DNA from: VGWB01 sp964480945
Lineage (GTDB): Bacteria; Bacteroidota; Ignavibacteria; UBA10030
Assembly (NCBI GenBank): GCA_964480945.1
Contig: CAYZRX010000042.1
Span: 1 to 31,129 of the forward strand
Direction: 5' to 3'
DNA length: 31,129 nucleotides
Every line of letters begins with the position of its first letter. Position 1 is the stretch's first letter. The notes beneath the pieces were generated by a model, which had not been told where the DNA came from, made no database searches, and saw only the letters and a program-made list of their open reading frames with translations. Shown piece after piece: positions 7,731 through 15,528 of the stretch. The translations under genes and the position numbers were made by a program.

Positions 7731-9437
7731 TCATTTGTCTGATTTCACTTTCACGAATTCAACTCCCTGAAAACAGAACTTCTCATCGGACGGTGTAAGT
7801 GTGAATCCGGTAACATCTCCATTCTGATTCCTGTTGAATTTCACGAATCCCAACTCGAAGAAGAATTCATCCACGTCAATCTGCTGCATCCGCATGTCTC
7901 CGTAACGGCGATGGTTCATGACCAGCCGGCCGTTCTGGGAGTGCACGCTGTACACCACGCCGAAGGTGCTGCTGTAATAGTCCCCACCATAGCTGGGAAG
8001 TTTCGATTCAAGATCTTCGACGTTTAGCGTGATCCGGTTCGCGGTCATCTTCTTTCCGCGGATCGAGACGATGGCTTTGCCCGGGCTTCCGCCTTCACCT
8101 TCTTCAAACTCCTCCAGGTTGACCCTGGAACGGTTGGCGTATGTTTTCTCGGACAGGGGATAGAAATAATCCTCACCCATCCCGAAGAAGGCACAGTGGA
8201 GATAACCGTCTCCCACATTGACAGCGAGCTTCGCGTTCGGACCCTCGACGATATAGCCTCCGGCATACTTCGCTGCCGCTTCTGGATTCAAGGGAAGAAA
8301 CTCCGGCTTCTTTTCGGTGGCCGCCTGAGCGGTGACATCCTTGCCTGTGTAGAGATCGAAGATCTTGTTTGCCAGACCCTCAGAATCGATCGATCGCTCG
8401 TTGGCTAAGACCGTGATACCCAGCTTCAGCTCTGGGCAGTAGATCATGGCAGTCTTGTAACCCGCCGTTTGACCGGTATGACTTATGATCTGTTTCCCGG
8501 ATCTCGTCAAAATGCCCAGACCGAAGCCGTAGAAGCTCTCACTGCCGTCATTCAGCTTCGTTTTTTGAAACATCTTGCCGACAACTTCCTTTCCGCCGAC
8601 TTTCATCGTGCGGAAATTATCCATCCAAAGGATCATGTCTTCAATATTGGTGAACAAATAGCCCATGCCCACGGCGTTCGTCCAGTTGCCCATATCTTTG
8701 ATAAGCTCGTCCTTTGCCTTTCCATAGGGCTCTGCCTTCCCCATGATGATTTGGGAGCTGTTCTTCATGAAGAATGAATTCTTCATTCCCAGGGGCTCGA
8801 AGATACGGCGCTTCGTCCATTCCTGAAACGTGCTCCCTGTGATCTTTTCCACCACCTGCGCGAGTAACAGGTAATTCGCGTTGCAGTAGCTCCATTGGGA
8901 GCCTGGTTCAAAGAGCAAATCCTTCTGCTGTCTTAGCAAGGTCATGTCTTCATCCAGAGTGAAATGGTCATCAGAATTGTAGCCGCAGTAATAGACCATG
9001 GTTGAATAGTATTCCCAGATCCCGCTGGTGTGATTGAGAAGATTTCGGATTGTGACGGGTTTGGAATAGTGTGGTAGATCCGGAAGGTACTTGTGAACGT
9101 CATCGTCGAGACCGATTTTCCCTTCTTTTTCCAGAAGCAGGATCGCGAAGGCCGTGAATTGTTTGGCCACGGAAGCGAGATTGAACATCGTTTTTGGTGT
9201 GATGGGAATCTTATGCTCCAAATCTGCCAGTCCGTAGCAGTTTTTAAAGATCGGTTTTCCTTTGACAGTGACCACCAGAGCGGCTCCGGGTTCGGATGCT
9301 TTGATCCGTCCCGTGAACAGGCGGTCCACCTGCTTCGAAAATTGTTGAGGATTTGCAGGTTGTGACCTCATAACCGGGCAATACATCAGCAGTAAGAGAA
9401 TGCTGAACCTGATGATAATTGTTGTTCGTTCTTTCAT
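7731..9437 (-). CDS. Beta-lactamase/penicillin-binding-protein-family serine hydrolase, exported
   Basis: A protein of 568 residues with a signal peptide at 1-25. The class C beta-lactamase-like catalytic domain spans about 30-370: nucleophile motif NLASVAK with Ser89 and Lys92, second motif WSYCNANY with Tyr184 and Asn186, and third motif ISHTGQTAG in place of KTG. About 170 residues follow, probably forming the lipocalin-like C-terminal domain common in bacterial serine hydrolases of this class (esterases, D-aminopeptidases). The real substrate is unknown and antibiotic resistance should not be assumed. The ATG at 9435-9437 has GGAGG eight bases upstream and is preferred over an upstream in-frame start at 9488. 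The gene begins 16 bases after the stop of the NTF2-like lipoprotein, suggesting an operon. Confidence 0.88.
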   Translation of the reverse strand: MKERTTIIIRFSILLLLMYCPVMRSQPANPQQFSKQVDRLFTGRIKASEPGAALVVTVKGKPIFKNCYGLADLEHKIPITPKTMFNLASVAKQFTAFAILLLEKEGKIGLDDDVHKYLPDLPHYSKPVTIRNLLNHTSGIWEYYSTMVYYCGYNSDDHFTLDEDMTLLRQQKDLLFEPGSQWSYCNANYLLLAQVVEKITGSTFQEWTKRRIFEPLGMKNSFFMKNSSQIIMGKAEPYGKAKDELIKDMGNWTNAVGMGYLFTNIEDMILWMDNFRTMKVGGKEVVGKMFQKTKLNDGSESFYGFGLGILTRSGKQIISHTGQTAGYKTAMIYCPELKLGITVLANERSIDSEGLANKIFDLYTGKDVTAQAATEKKPEFLPLNPEAAAKYAGGYIVEGPNAKLAVNVGDGYLHCAFFGMGEDYFYPLSEKTYANRSRVNLEEFEEGEGGSPGKAIVSIRGKKMTANRITLNVEDLESKLPSYGGDYYSSTFGVVYSVHSQNGRLVMNHRRYGDMRMQQIDVDEFFFELGFVKFNRNQNGDVTGFTLTPSDEKFCFQGVEFVKVKSDK

Positions 9438-9453
9438 TTGAACTTCCTCCCTT

Positions 9454-9942
9454 TTACTCCGTTGCGAATGAAAAATGTTGTTGAACAATGACCCAGCGTC
9501 CGTTCCTTTTCTCGAGCACTCCGGTCCATCGCGTGTTCTCCCAACATGCCGGCCGGCCTTTGAAGGTATTGATATCGTTCAAGAGACAATAGAACCAGGC
9601 AACATCCCCGGAGCGGGAGAGGTTCACGGCAAGATCCCTGATCTCGTGCCGGACATATTGAAACTCCGGATGCCTGAATATTTCCGAGTTCTTCCTGAAC
9701 TGCTCAAATCCTTTCACTACTCTGCCTTCTGGATGCACCTCGAGGAAATTGGAGTCCTGCGCAACGGTGCCGAAGGACAACTCAAAATTCTTAGTCTTGA
9801 ACCAGCCAATGCACGCATCGATCACGTTGGAGATTTCCCGGATTTCGGTCTCTCTGTCGATACTCTCTTCCCGACCCGCACAGCCGGCAATGATCATACT
9901 GACGGCAAGCATCAAAAACACGGTCTTCATGGAATATTCCAT
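9454..9942 (-). CDS. NTF2-like (SnoaL/DUF4440-type) lipoprotein
   Basis: The protein has 162 residues. A perfect lipobox, IIAGC, places lipidated Cys21 after a short signal sequence. The rest fits the NTF2-like cone fold used by SnoaL and DUF4440 proteins: an N-terminal helix (IDACIGWFKTKNFELSF), a hydrophobic cavity segment (FLEVHPEGRVVKGFEQFRKN), strands ending in DVAWFYCLLND, and the typical finish WTGVLEKRNGRWVIVQQHFS. Such proteins bind small molecules or act as accessory domains; no catalytic residues can be assigned. AGGAGG lies ten bases before the ATG. It is directly upstream of the serine hydrolase gene, with which it may be co-transcribed. A second, non-lipidated NTF2-like gene lies about 0.9 kb further upstream. 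Confidence 0.8.
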   Translation of the reverse strand: MEYSMKTVFLMLAVSMIIAGCAGREESIDRETEIREISNVIDACIGWFKTKNFELSFGTVAQDSNFLEVHPEGRVVKGFEQFRKNSEIFRHPEFQYVRHEIRDLAVNLSRSGDVAWFYCLLNDINTFKGRPACWENTRWTGVLEKRNGRWVIVQQHFSFATE

Positions 9943-10046
9943 AACTGATCTTCCTCCTTGGAGTGTACTGTACTATCACCCTCTAAGCGCCCGTCAGAGC
10001 CAAAGGCCATCGGGCGCGGTTTCAATTGAGCCTTGAGTTGGACGTA

Positions 10047-10832
10047 TCATTCAGGACACACCAGAAATGTCTCCATAACCCGAATGAGGTACTCAGCACT
10101 CGGCCGGTCCAGCGTATGCTGGCTGATGTGCTTGAAAACAACGCGGCCCTCGCCGTTCAGCAAAATCGTTGCAGGCACATTCTGATCGACCTTCGTTCTC
10201 CACCATTCAGTACGAAAGATGTCCAGCCGACTGGAGAGGGCGTGGTCAGCATCCACCAGGATCTTGAAGGGCGTCGGCACCTGTCCCCGCTTGAAATCGA
10301 ACTCCCTGGGGAAATGTTCTTTCACATACGATGACCAGCGCTTTTCCCTTTGGCTGGCGGTGTCAACCTTAATGAACTTCCAGTCAGCGAGAGACCGGTA
10401 CACTTCGGGCATATCCAGCAGCCACCGTGCAACGGTATTCGTATCGTACGGCAGCACGACCAGGATCTCCAAATCGAATCTCTTTGTGAGGTTTTGCCTC
10501 TCGTTTTCGCTTACCAGGTCGAAATACTGATACGCGCAGATGTCGCACCACCAGTCCTGATCGTAGTATCCCCTGGGAAAGAGGAGAAGCACATTCCTCC
10601 CATGGAAATCGGAAAGCGTGAATGTTCCACCTTGGTACACGGGCAGAGTGAAATCCCGGAGTTCATTTCCCAGCATGGCGAGATCGAGCGGATTCGGCTG
10701 CGCCGGCGCCTCTGTAGCGAAAACCATGGCTGTGAACAGGATTGCAGCCCCCAGGAAGTTCTTTCTCCCACCGATCAGGCTCAAATGGCCTTTGGCAGCG
10801 GTCTCAGCTGAGCATCCTCGTGAACACATCAT
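10047..10832 (-). CDS. Exported thioredoxin-fold (AhpC/TSA-like) protein with CxxC
   Basis: Residues 50-261 form a thioredoxin-like/AhpC-TSA domain: NELRDFTLPVYQGGTFTLSD, VLLLFPRGYYDQDWWCDICA with Cys96 and Cys99, a strand FDLEILVVLPYDT, the cis-Pro region VPTPFKILVDAD, and a final NVPATILLNGEGRVVFKHIS. An export signal (FLGAAILFTAMVFATEAPAQ) precedes the domain. The CDIC pair makes a disulfide-handling or peroxidase role plausible, but the usual peroxiredoxin PxxxTxxC motif is absent. I start at 10830-10832 because GGAGGA lies eight bases upstream; the frame runs open to 10937. This start overlaps the end of the upstream NTF2-like gene by 29 bases, which suggests translational coupling. Confidence 0.75.
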   Translation of the reverse strand: MMCSRGCSAETAAKGHLSLIGGRKNFLGAAILFTAMVFATEAPAQPNPLDLAMLGNELRDFTLPVYQGGTFTLSDFHGRNVLLLFPRGYYDQDWWCDICAYQYFDLVSENERQNLTKRFDLEILVVLPYDTNTVARWLLDMPEVYRSLADWKFIKVDTASQREKRWSSYVKEHFPREFDFKRGQVPTPFKILVDADHALSSRLDIFRTEWWRTKVDQNVPATILLNGEGRVVFKHISQHTLDRPSAEYLIRVMETFLVCPE

Positions 10833-11298
10833 TCGATCCGTCCTCCGTCGTATAGACCGACCTCCATCGCATTCGCCATGCCTTCTCACGATATTCGAAG
10901 ACATAGAAATCGACTCCTGACTCTGAACAGGTAGCATTGTTCTCCTCGTATTTCATGTGATAATGATAGAATGCGACGGCACGGCTCCCGACGATGCTTA
11001 CACTGAACTCTGCCTGATCATATCGCTTGATGATTCTCCCTGCGCGAAGGCTTCGAAGGCAATCGCAGACAGCCTCACGTCCTACTGCATGTGGAGTGCT
11101 GTGGGGAAGATACATCACGACATTGTCGTCAAAGCACGTATTCAGAGAGTCGTAGTCATCCTCAAGCCAGGACCGGATGATCTGCTCGATGAGAAGGATG
11201 ATGGTCTTTTTTTCGTGCATCGGGAGCGGGGGACGTCTCGTCGTTGAAAAAGGACGGGCACCTAGTCCTGCGACGGTAATCTGGCGGAAAAGGTGCAT
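10804..11298 (-). CDS. NTF2-like (SnoaL-type) protein, cytoplasmic
   Basis: From residue 27 onward the sequence has the order of an NTF2-like protein: an N-terminal helix (IILLIEQIIRSWLEDDYDSL), DDNVVMYLPHSTPHAVGREA, strands SVSIVGSRAVAFYHYHMKYE and VDFYVFEYREKAWRMRWRSV. There is no signal peptide. The start is uncertain. The outer ATG (11296-11298) is the only one with a GGAGG, but the spacing is about 15 bases and the first 26 residues are Arg/Pro-rich. The ATG at 11218-11220 fits the family better but lacks a ribosome binding site. The GGAGG lies in a perfect inverted repeat. The gene lies downstream of the LytTR regulator and overlaps the thioredoxin-fold gene, so it may belong to the regulated unit. 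Confidence 0.7.
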   Translation of the reverse strand: MHLFRQITVAGLGARPFSTTRRPPLPMHEKKTIILLIEQIIRSWLEDDYDSLNTCFDDNVVMYLPHSTPHAVGREAVCDCLRSLRAGRIIKRYDQAEFSVSIVGSRAVAFYHYHMKYEENNATCSESGVDFYVFEYREKAWRMRWRSVYTTEDGSNDVFTRMLS

Positions 11299-11323
11299 TT
11301 TGGAAAGGAATTACCTCCAAAAT
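11297..11323. promoter_or_regulatory. Inverted repeat covering a ribosome binding site
   Basis: ATTTTGGA (11297-11304) and TCCAAAAT (11316-11323) are exact reverse complements separated by 11 bases. On the minus strand the second arm leads into the GGAGG of the NTF2-like gene and the first arm contains its outer ATG. A hairpin here would partly hide both signals, so it could control translation. It could equally be a dimeric protein-binding operator. No further evidence is available. Confidence 0.35.
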
Positions 11324-11491
11324 CCACTCCGTCCCTCTGAATTCCAACAATTCGCCCCTCTTTGCCGTGCAGGATAGGATCTTGCGGCCAATGGATTGTG
11401 AACGGGAACCGGGATCAGGAAGGTGCCCCAAACGCCGGCATTCGCGGCTCAGGGAAGTGAATCAGCGAGGAGGAAAACTCCGGAAGCGCTC

Positions 11492-12199
11492 TCAGTCTGA
11501 TCGGTGCGTCAGCTGGTCAAGAGTTTTGACCATCGCTGAACTGAGGGGGATGATGGTGCCGTCTTTGAGCGTGAGTTCATAGACTCCACCACCTTTGTGC
11601 CGATAGGAGGCTATCTGGTCAAGCGCTACGATGCACGACCGGTGCACCTGAACAAATTTCTTCGGCAGGATCTGGACGAGGCGATTCAGCGGCTTCTCGA
11701 TGTATTCCGGCTTTCCGGTTTTCAGAAACATTCTGACGAGATATCCCTCGGCCTGGAAGTAGAGAATTTCGTCGACCGAGATAAGATGGTTGGTTCTCTG
11801 TTTCCGCACCACGAGGTACTTGAGGGAAGCGTCGACACTTTCCTGCTTGCTCAGATACAGGTTAAACGCCCGGCGCAGGCGGTCGCGTTCGACCGGCTTG
11901 GGAACGAAGTCAAGCACTCCAAATTGAAATGCCTCGTGCGCTTGTTCGGTGTGTGCGGAGATGATGATGGTATGGAAAGCACCGGCAACAGCGCGGTTGA
12001 GGAGCTCGTATCCATCCCTTCCCTTGAGGTTCAGATCAAGCAGGCAAAGGTCGATGGTGTGATGCTTCAGAAATTCCTCTGCTTCATTCAGTGTGTGGAC
12101 GATATCGATCCGCGAGAGCCTCGACGACAAAATGGAACAGCTCATTTCCTTAATGTCTTCAGCGATCGGAGGTTCATCTTCGATGATAAGGACATTCAT
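11492..12199 (-). CDS. LytTR-family response regulator
   Basis: This regulator has 235 residues. The receiver domain covers about 1-118, with acidic pocket IIEDE (5-9), phospho-acceptor Asp55 in LLDLNLKG, Ser81 in IISAHTE and Lys101 in FVPKP. The LytTR DNA-binding domain covers about 130-232 (LISVDEILYFQAEGYLVRMF, LPKKFVQVHRSCIVALDQIA, LKDGTIIPLS). LytTR regulators bind DNA through beta-strand loops and control secreted-protein, cell-wall or virulence genes; the targets here are unknown but nearby secreted-protein genes are candidates. The ATG at 12197-12199 overlaps the stop of the upstream kinase gene (ATGA) and has GGAGGA upstream, so the pair is translationally coupled and almost certainly a two-component system. 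Confidence 0.92.
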   Translation of the reverse strand: MNVLIIEDEPPIAEDIKEMSCSILSSRLSRIDIVHTLNEAEEFLKHHTIDLCLLDLNLKGRDGYELLNRAVAGAFHTIIISAHTEQAHEAFQFGVLDFVPKPVERDRLRRAFNLYLSKQESVDASLKYLVVRKQRTNHLISVDEILYFQAEGYLVRMFLKTGKPEYIEKPLNRLVQILPKKFVQVHRSCIVALDQIASYRHKGGGVYELTLKDGTIIPLSSAMVKTLDQLTHRSD

Positions 12200-13986
12200 G
12201 AGCGTCCTCCGCAAATGGTAATGACAACGTTCCAGTGTGAGTCAACCAATCCGTACTGCAACCGCCATTGGCCGGGATATCGCTCTTCCAGTCGCGTCTT
12301 GACATATTTGATCCCCGTTCCTTCCTCTACCTCCCGTTGAGGGCTCTGCTGTATGGCACGCAGCCGTGAACCATCGTTCTGAAGCGTATATTCCACGCAG
12401 TCGTTCTCCTTTTTCATCGAGAGACGAAATGTGCCGTTTTCTCTCGGATTGAAAGCGTGCGTCAACCCGTTCTCAATGAGCGTGTGGAAGATGAGCGGTG
12501 GGATGGTCAGCGATTCGTCGATATTCTCCCTGATGAAGGTATACCTCGCATCCCAGCGGTACCCCATCACTTGAAGGTGCTGGTCGCACAACTCGAGCTC
12601 TTGCGTGATCCGGATCTCTCTCTCCGGGGCAATGGCATTGATGATCCTGAATTCCGCAGCCAGCGCATTGATCAGTTTTTCCGCGTCCTCCGGTCGTCTC
12701 TTCGCCAGCGATTTGATGGAGGCGAGGGTATTCATGATGAAATGAGGTTGGATCGTCTTCTTGAGGAACTCCGTCTCCAGCCGCTGGGAGCGGAGTTCGA
12801 TCGATTTCTGGATCAACTGCTGCTCGTGTACCTGCCGGTTCGCCACCATGACATAGATCAGGATGATGATCTCCCTCGGCGACAGCAAGTCGAATGAAAA
12901 GTGGATCCCAAGATACGAAGTGAGAACGATAGGGAGCGAATAGAATCCATACCCCACCAGTGCGATGATGCTGCCGGGTTTCTTCTTGAGAGAGGAATAG
13001 ATAAGCAGGGCGTAGACGTAGGGTGTTATGACTTCCCTGAAATCATCGAACGACACCGGCGAGTGTAGGCCGTAGATCATTTCGCTGCAGTAGAAGATGA
13101 GGCCTAAGAATACAGCGGAGAGAACATGAATCCTGATATGCGGCATCTGGAACGAAAACAGGATGAAGAGCACAATCGACAGCTCGGCGAGGAAGTAACC
13201 GCCGACGAAGATGGGTTCGAAGACCTCCAACACCCCCATCGAGATATTGTAATAGTGCATGGCAAACTGGAAACCGGAGGATACGAGGAAGGCAAGGGAG
13301 AGAAGCACATAATAGATGAAGTTTCTGTATCTCCCGCCGCTCAGGTAGAGGGCCAGTCCGAAGATTGCACAGGCAAGATAGATAGCGCAGCCAAAGGCCA
13401 TCCTGATGAAAGACCTGAGGCTGATAAGGCTCGGGTACAACGTCGATTCGACTTTCGCGTAGAAGAAGGATCCGGGCGGGACCTGGTGGAAATTGGAAAA
13501 CCGGACACTCAGGACATTGACGCCTGGCCGCACCAGCGTGTCGACGAGCGCTGCAAAGTGAAGTTGACCCGCCTCTTCATCTTCCCTGCTCGTGCCAATC
13601 CTCCCGTTCCTTCCTATCAGAGTCCCGTTCCAATAGACTTCGAAGGCGGACTGTATGCGTCCGAGTCGCACGATCACCGGCGAGCGTCTCGCTCCTTCTT
13701 GGAAGACGATCCTCGTCCTCAGCCAATGAATCCCTCTCGTGTCAGGATAGAAGGCTCCTTTTGAAACTGTCGTCCAGGACGAATCCTGAAAATCCGTTCG
13801 GGACCAGGCCGGATCGTCCCCCTCCTTGAATTTCCAGAGACTCAGTTGCTGGTTAACCTGTGTGGCTGCATCGAAGAGTACTTCTGGCCGCTGGGCTTGT
13901 GCAAACGCGGTGCAGGTAACGCAGCAGCTAGCGATGAAAAGGACGCGCAGCCTGATGCGTATCGATCGACGAAGCGCGATGTCCAT
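12196..13986 (-). CDS. LytS/YehU-type sensor histidine kinase with exported sensor domain and seven-helix membrane module
   Basis: The protein has 596 residues from ATG 13984-13986. A signal peptide (1-30) is followed by a beta-sandwich sensor of about 150 residues resembling galactose-binding or 7TMR-DISM extracellular domains (SAFEVYWNGTLIGRNGRIG). Then come about seven transmembrane helices (about 190-400) and a short coiled linker. The kinase core has KTIQPHFIMNTLASIKSL with His415 of the LytS family, N-box IENGLTHAF near 505, and G-box EGTGIKYVKTRLEERY near the end. It would phosphorylate the LytTR regulator encoded just downstream. The open frame extends to 14202, but that extension encodes an unrelated hydrolase fragment, so the shorter start is preferred. 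A truncated copy of the sensor domain lies directly upstream. Confidence 0.9.
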   Translation of the reverse strand: MDIALRRSIRIRLRVLFIASCCVTCTAFAQAQRPEVLFDAATQVNQQLSLWKFKEGDDPAWSRTDFQDSSWTTVSKGAFYPDTRGIHWLRTRIVFQEGARRSPVIVRLGRIQSAFEVYWNGTLIGRNGRIGTSREDEEAGQLHFAALVDTLVRPGVNVLSVRFSNFHQVPPGSFFYAKVESTLYPSLISLRSFIRMAFGCAIYLACAIFGLALYLSGGRYRNFIYYVLLSLAFLVSSGFQFAMHYYNISMGVLEVFEPIFVGGYFLAELSIVLFILFSFQMPHIRIHVLSAVFLGLIFYCSEMIYGLHSPVSFDDFREVITPYVYALLIYSSLKKKPGSIIALVGYGFYSLPIVLTSYLGIHFSFDLLSPREIIILIYVMVANRQVHEQQLIQKSIELRSQRLETEFLKKTIQPHFIMNTLASIKSLAKRRPEDAEKLINALAAEFRIINAIAPEREIRITQELELCDQHLQVMGYRWDARYTFIRENIDESLTIPPLIFHTLIENGLTHAFNPRENGTFRLSMKKENDCVEYTLQNDGSRLRAIQQSPQREVEEGTGIKYVKTRLEERYPGQWRLQYGLVDSHWNVVITICGGRS

Positions 13987-14049
13987 CACTTGTCGCACCC
14001 TGGTGTTGACGCATGAAGATACTCTGAATATCCAGCCGGTGCAAGATGC

Positions 14050-14256
14050 ACGATGCTGTTGTGATTCTGATGCAGCATACTTGTTGTATCCCAGACTGAT
14101 TGCCGATATGATCTCCATGGCCAGCACCTCGCCCTTTGCGCCGTTTGTCATGACAAGAGCAGCGGTGCCTCGGGCAGGCCAACCGATCAACCGGCAGTTC
14201 AAGCCCGGATGATTCCTTCCCGGATCTGTGAAGAGCAGGTCCTTGCCGGAGCCGAT
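14050..14256 (-). pseudogene. C-terminal fragment of a beta-lactamase-family serine hydrolase
   Basis: In the frame that continues without stop into the kinase reading frame, codons read GKDLLFTDPGRNHPGLNCR, then LIGWPARGTAALVMTNGAKG and EVLAMEIISAISLGYNKY. This matches the end of exported serine hydrolases of the beta-lactamase superfamily, where a GHxGxNxGF-like segment is followed by WPARGTGAVVMTNG and a final helix. The nucleophile domain is missing and no start codon is present. The upstream end lies at about 14256, where the sequence is also part of the truncated kinase-sensor reading frame, so this is a junction between two broken genes. It is not closely similar to the intact hydrolase at 7731-9437. 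Confidence 0.6.
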
Positions 14257-14765
14257 GCGTGGACACTCGAGCAGCGAAAGCTCAAGACGTGCAAGCCGTC
14301 GTGCCCTTCTTCGAATGACAGAGGAACGGCATAGTGCAGAGTCCCCGGGATTTCCCTCTCCTCACCCACACCGACAGTCCCGTTCCCACCAACCTGTATC
14401 CCGTCCCAGTACACCTCATAGGCCGACTGCAAGAGTGATATGCGAAGAACCAGATTGTCATTTCCCGACGATCTCTCAAGGCGAACGGTTTTCCTCAACC
14501 AGAAGATCCCCCTTTCATCAAGCGGGAGACTATACATATCGGTCAGGAGCCAATGCGAATCATCATACGTTGGCTTTGACCAAGCCACACTGTCACCAAT
14601 TGTGCACAGCCACGACGACAAAGACATGGTTTGCATGGAGTCAACTTTGAACAGTGCCTGGGCAGGCTGAGCAGAAGTCACGGAGAGGAACACGAAAACG
14701 CAAACGAGGGACTTCACAATCATAGAAGGAAGAAAAGAAGACTTGACCCAGAAGAGAGCACGCAT
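14199..14765 (-). pseudogene. Truncated paralog of the sensor kinase (sensor domain only)
   Basis: The 188-residue ORF begins with a signal peptide (IVKSLVCVFVFLSVTSAQPA). Its sensor domain is plainly homologous to that of the kinase downstream: AWSKPTYDDSHW against AWSRTDFQDSSW, DERGIFWLRKTV against DTRGIHWLRTRI, and LQSAYEVYWDGIQVGGNGTV against IQSAFEVYWNGTLIGRNGRI. Homology ends after HVLSFRCSSVH (about position 14262). The last 20 residues are out-of-frame reading of a serine hydrolase tail. All seven membrane helices and the kinase domain are absent. Neither the ATG at 14765 nor the one at 14723 has a ribosome binding site. It is probably a dead remnant, although a secreted decoy sensor cannot be excluded. 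Confidence 0.65.
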
Positions 14766-15224
14766 AGACGTACTGCGTATGTTACTGCGGTTTTGTGCCT
14801 TTTACAAAACTAGCAAAATGCGGACCGAGAATCAATCATTGTACGACACTGGAATTCTCTCTCCGCACGCTCATCCAAGAGCCGATGAGCCCCCGCCAGC
14901 AGTTTGCGCTCACTCGATCTTTACGAGACGGGTCTGAATCATCTCTGCGCCATGCAGCATGTTTTCACGGTAACACCCCCTTCACCTCTGCCCCCACCGT
15001 GACTGTCGGTGCATCAACCATCAGAGCGTGCTTCCTGAAATCGGCACCGTATCATCAACTTGCTTCTGAGGCCACCGAGTTTCCCTTCCTGCAGAGATCA
15101 CAGTAATGTGCAGCTTCGCACCATTTCCGCAACTCTATGTCAAGACAGCCTCTGTTGAAGGCTTTGACCGCCGTAAGCATCTCCTCTCACACGACGGCAT
15201 CGAGTGCCTGCACGTGGGATATGA

Positions 15225-15258
15225 AAAATCCCGACGGGCAGAAGCCAGTCGGGATTTT
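15225..15258. terminator. Bidirectional intrinsic terminator
   Basis: AAAATCCCGAC (15225-15235) and GTCGGGATTTT (15248-15258) pair over 11 bases without mismatch around a 12-base loop. The stem begins and ends in A/T runs, so each strand presents a GC stem followed by a U-tract (TTTTCGTTTT on plus, TTTTT on minus). On the minus strand it lies about 270 bases after the radical SAM stop codon and would isolate that unit from the kinase region. Confidence 0.7.
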
Positions 15259-15320
15259 CGTTTTGTGGTACTCGAAGCTTTACGGCCTGTACAGTCATTG
15301 ATCGCGTGTTCGCGATGAAG

Positions 15321-15404
15321 CGCCGACTCAAATCGCGAACCTCAAAGTTGCAGGTTCATCCCGCAGGTATAAAAAGAGGCCAAATCTTTTCAGATTCGAC
15401 CCCT
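15321..15404 (+). pseudogene. Possible degenerate tRNA-Leu(CAA) 3' part with decayed terminator
   Basis: CGCCGACTCAAATCGCG (15321-15337) resembles a tRNA anticodon arm with a CAA anticodon, but the loop is one base short and the stem carries an extra C. A variable-arm-like segment follows, then GCAGG-TTCAT-CCCGC (15350-15364), which resembles a T-arm with one mismatch and a shortened loop. Immediately after, AGAGGCCAAATC (15375-15386) and GATTCGACCCCT (15393-15404) pair at nine of twelve positions, like a worn-down terminator. No acceptor stem or D-arm could be built, so it cannot be a functional tRNA. This is a tentative reading. Confidence 0.25.
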
Positions 15405-15528
15405 AAAGTAGTGCCTGTCCGCCGTCTTTTTGGCGGAGGGGCCGGCTACTTACGGCAGCTGCAACCTTGAGGAGAGTCTTCGAATCGGCGTTGGAGTAGA
15501 GTGTATCGGAATCAATACGACAGAACCC

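Larger units (their letters stand above)
14766..15528. other. 763-base stretch without a recognisable protein-coding gene
   Basis: No reading frame here resembles a protein family. The stretch holds a symmetrical terminator hairpin (15225-15258), a perfect short palindrome ATCGCG-TGTT-CGCGAT (15301-15316), a tRNA-Leu-like remnant with an adjacent decayed hairpin (15321-15404) and a GC hairpin TCCGCC/GGCGGA with a T-rich loop near 15418-15438. It must also contain the end of the radical SAM transcript and any promoter for the truncated kinase copy. I see nothing more in 14766-15220. Confidence 0.6.

Noticed and set aside
7731..9437. Antibiotic-resistance beta-lactamase
   Set aside because: The fold and SxxK/YxN motifs are shared by esterases and peptidases; the HTG third motif and long C-terminal domain fit general serine hydrolases better.
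13126..13764. A 212-codon plus-strand ORF opposite the sensor kinase
   Set aside because: Antisense to a well-supported gene and without family resemblance.
15301..15370. A functional tRNA-Leu gene
   Set aside because: No acceptor stem or D-arm can be formed, the anticodon loop is one base short and the T-arm loop has five bases. At most it is a remnant.
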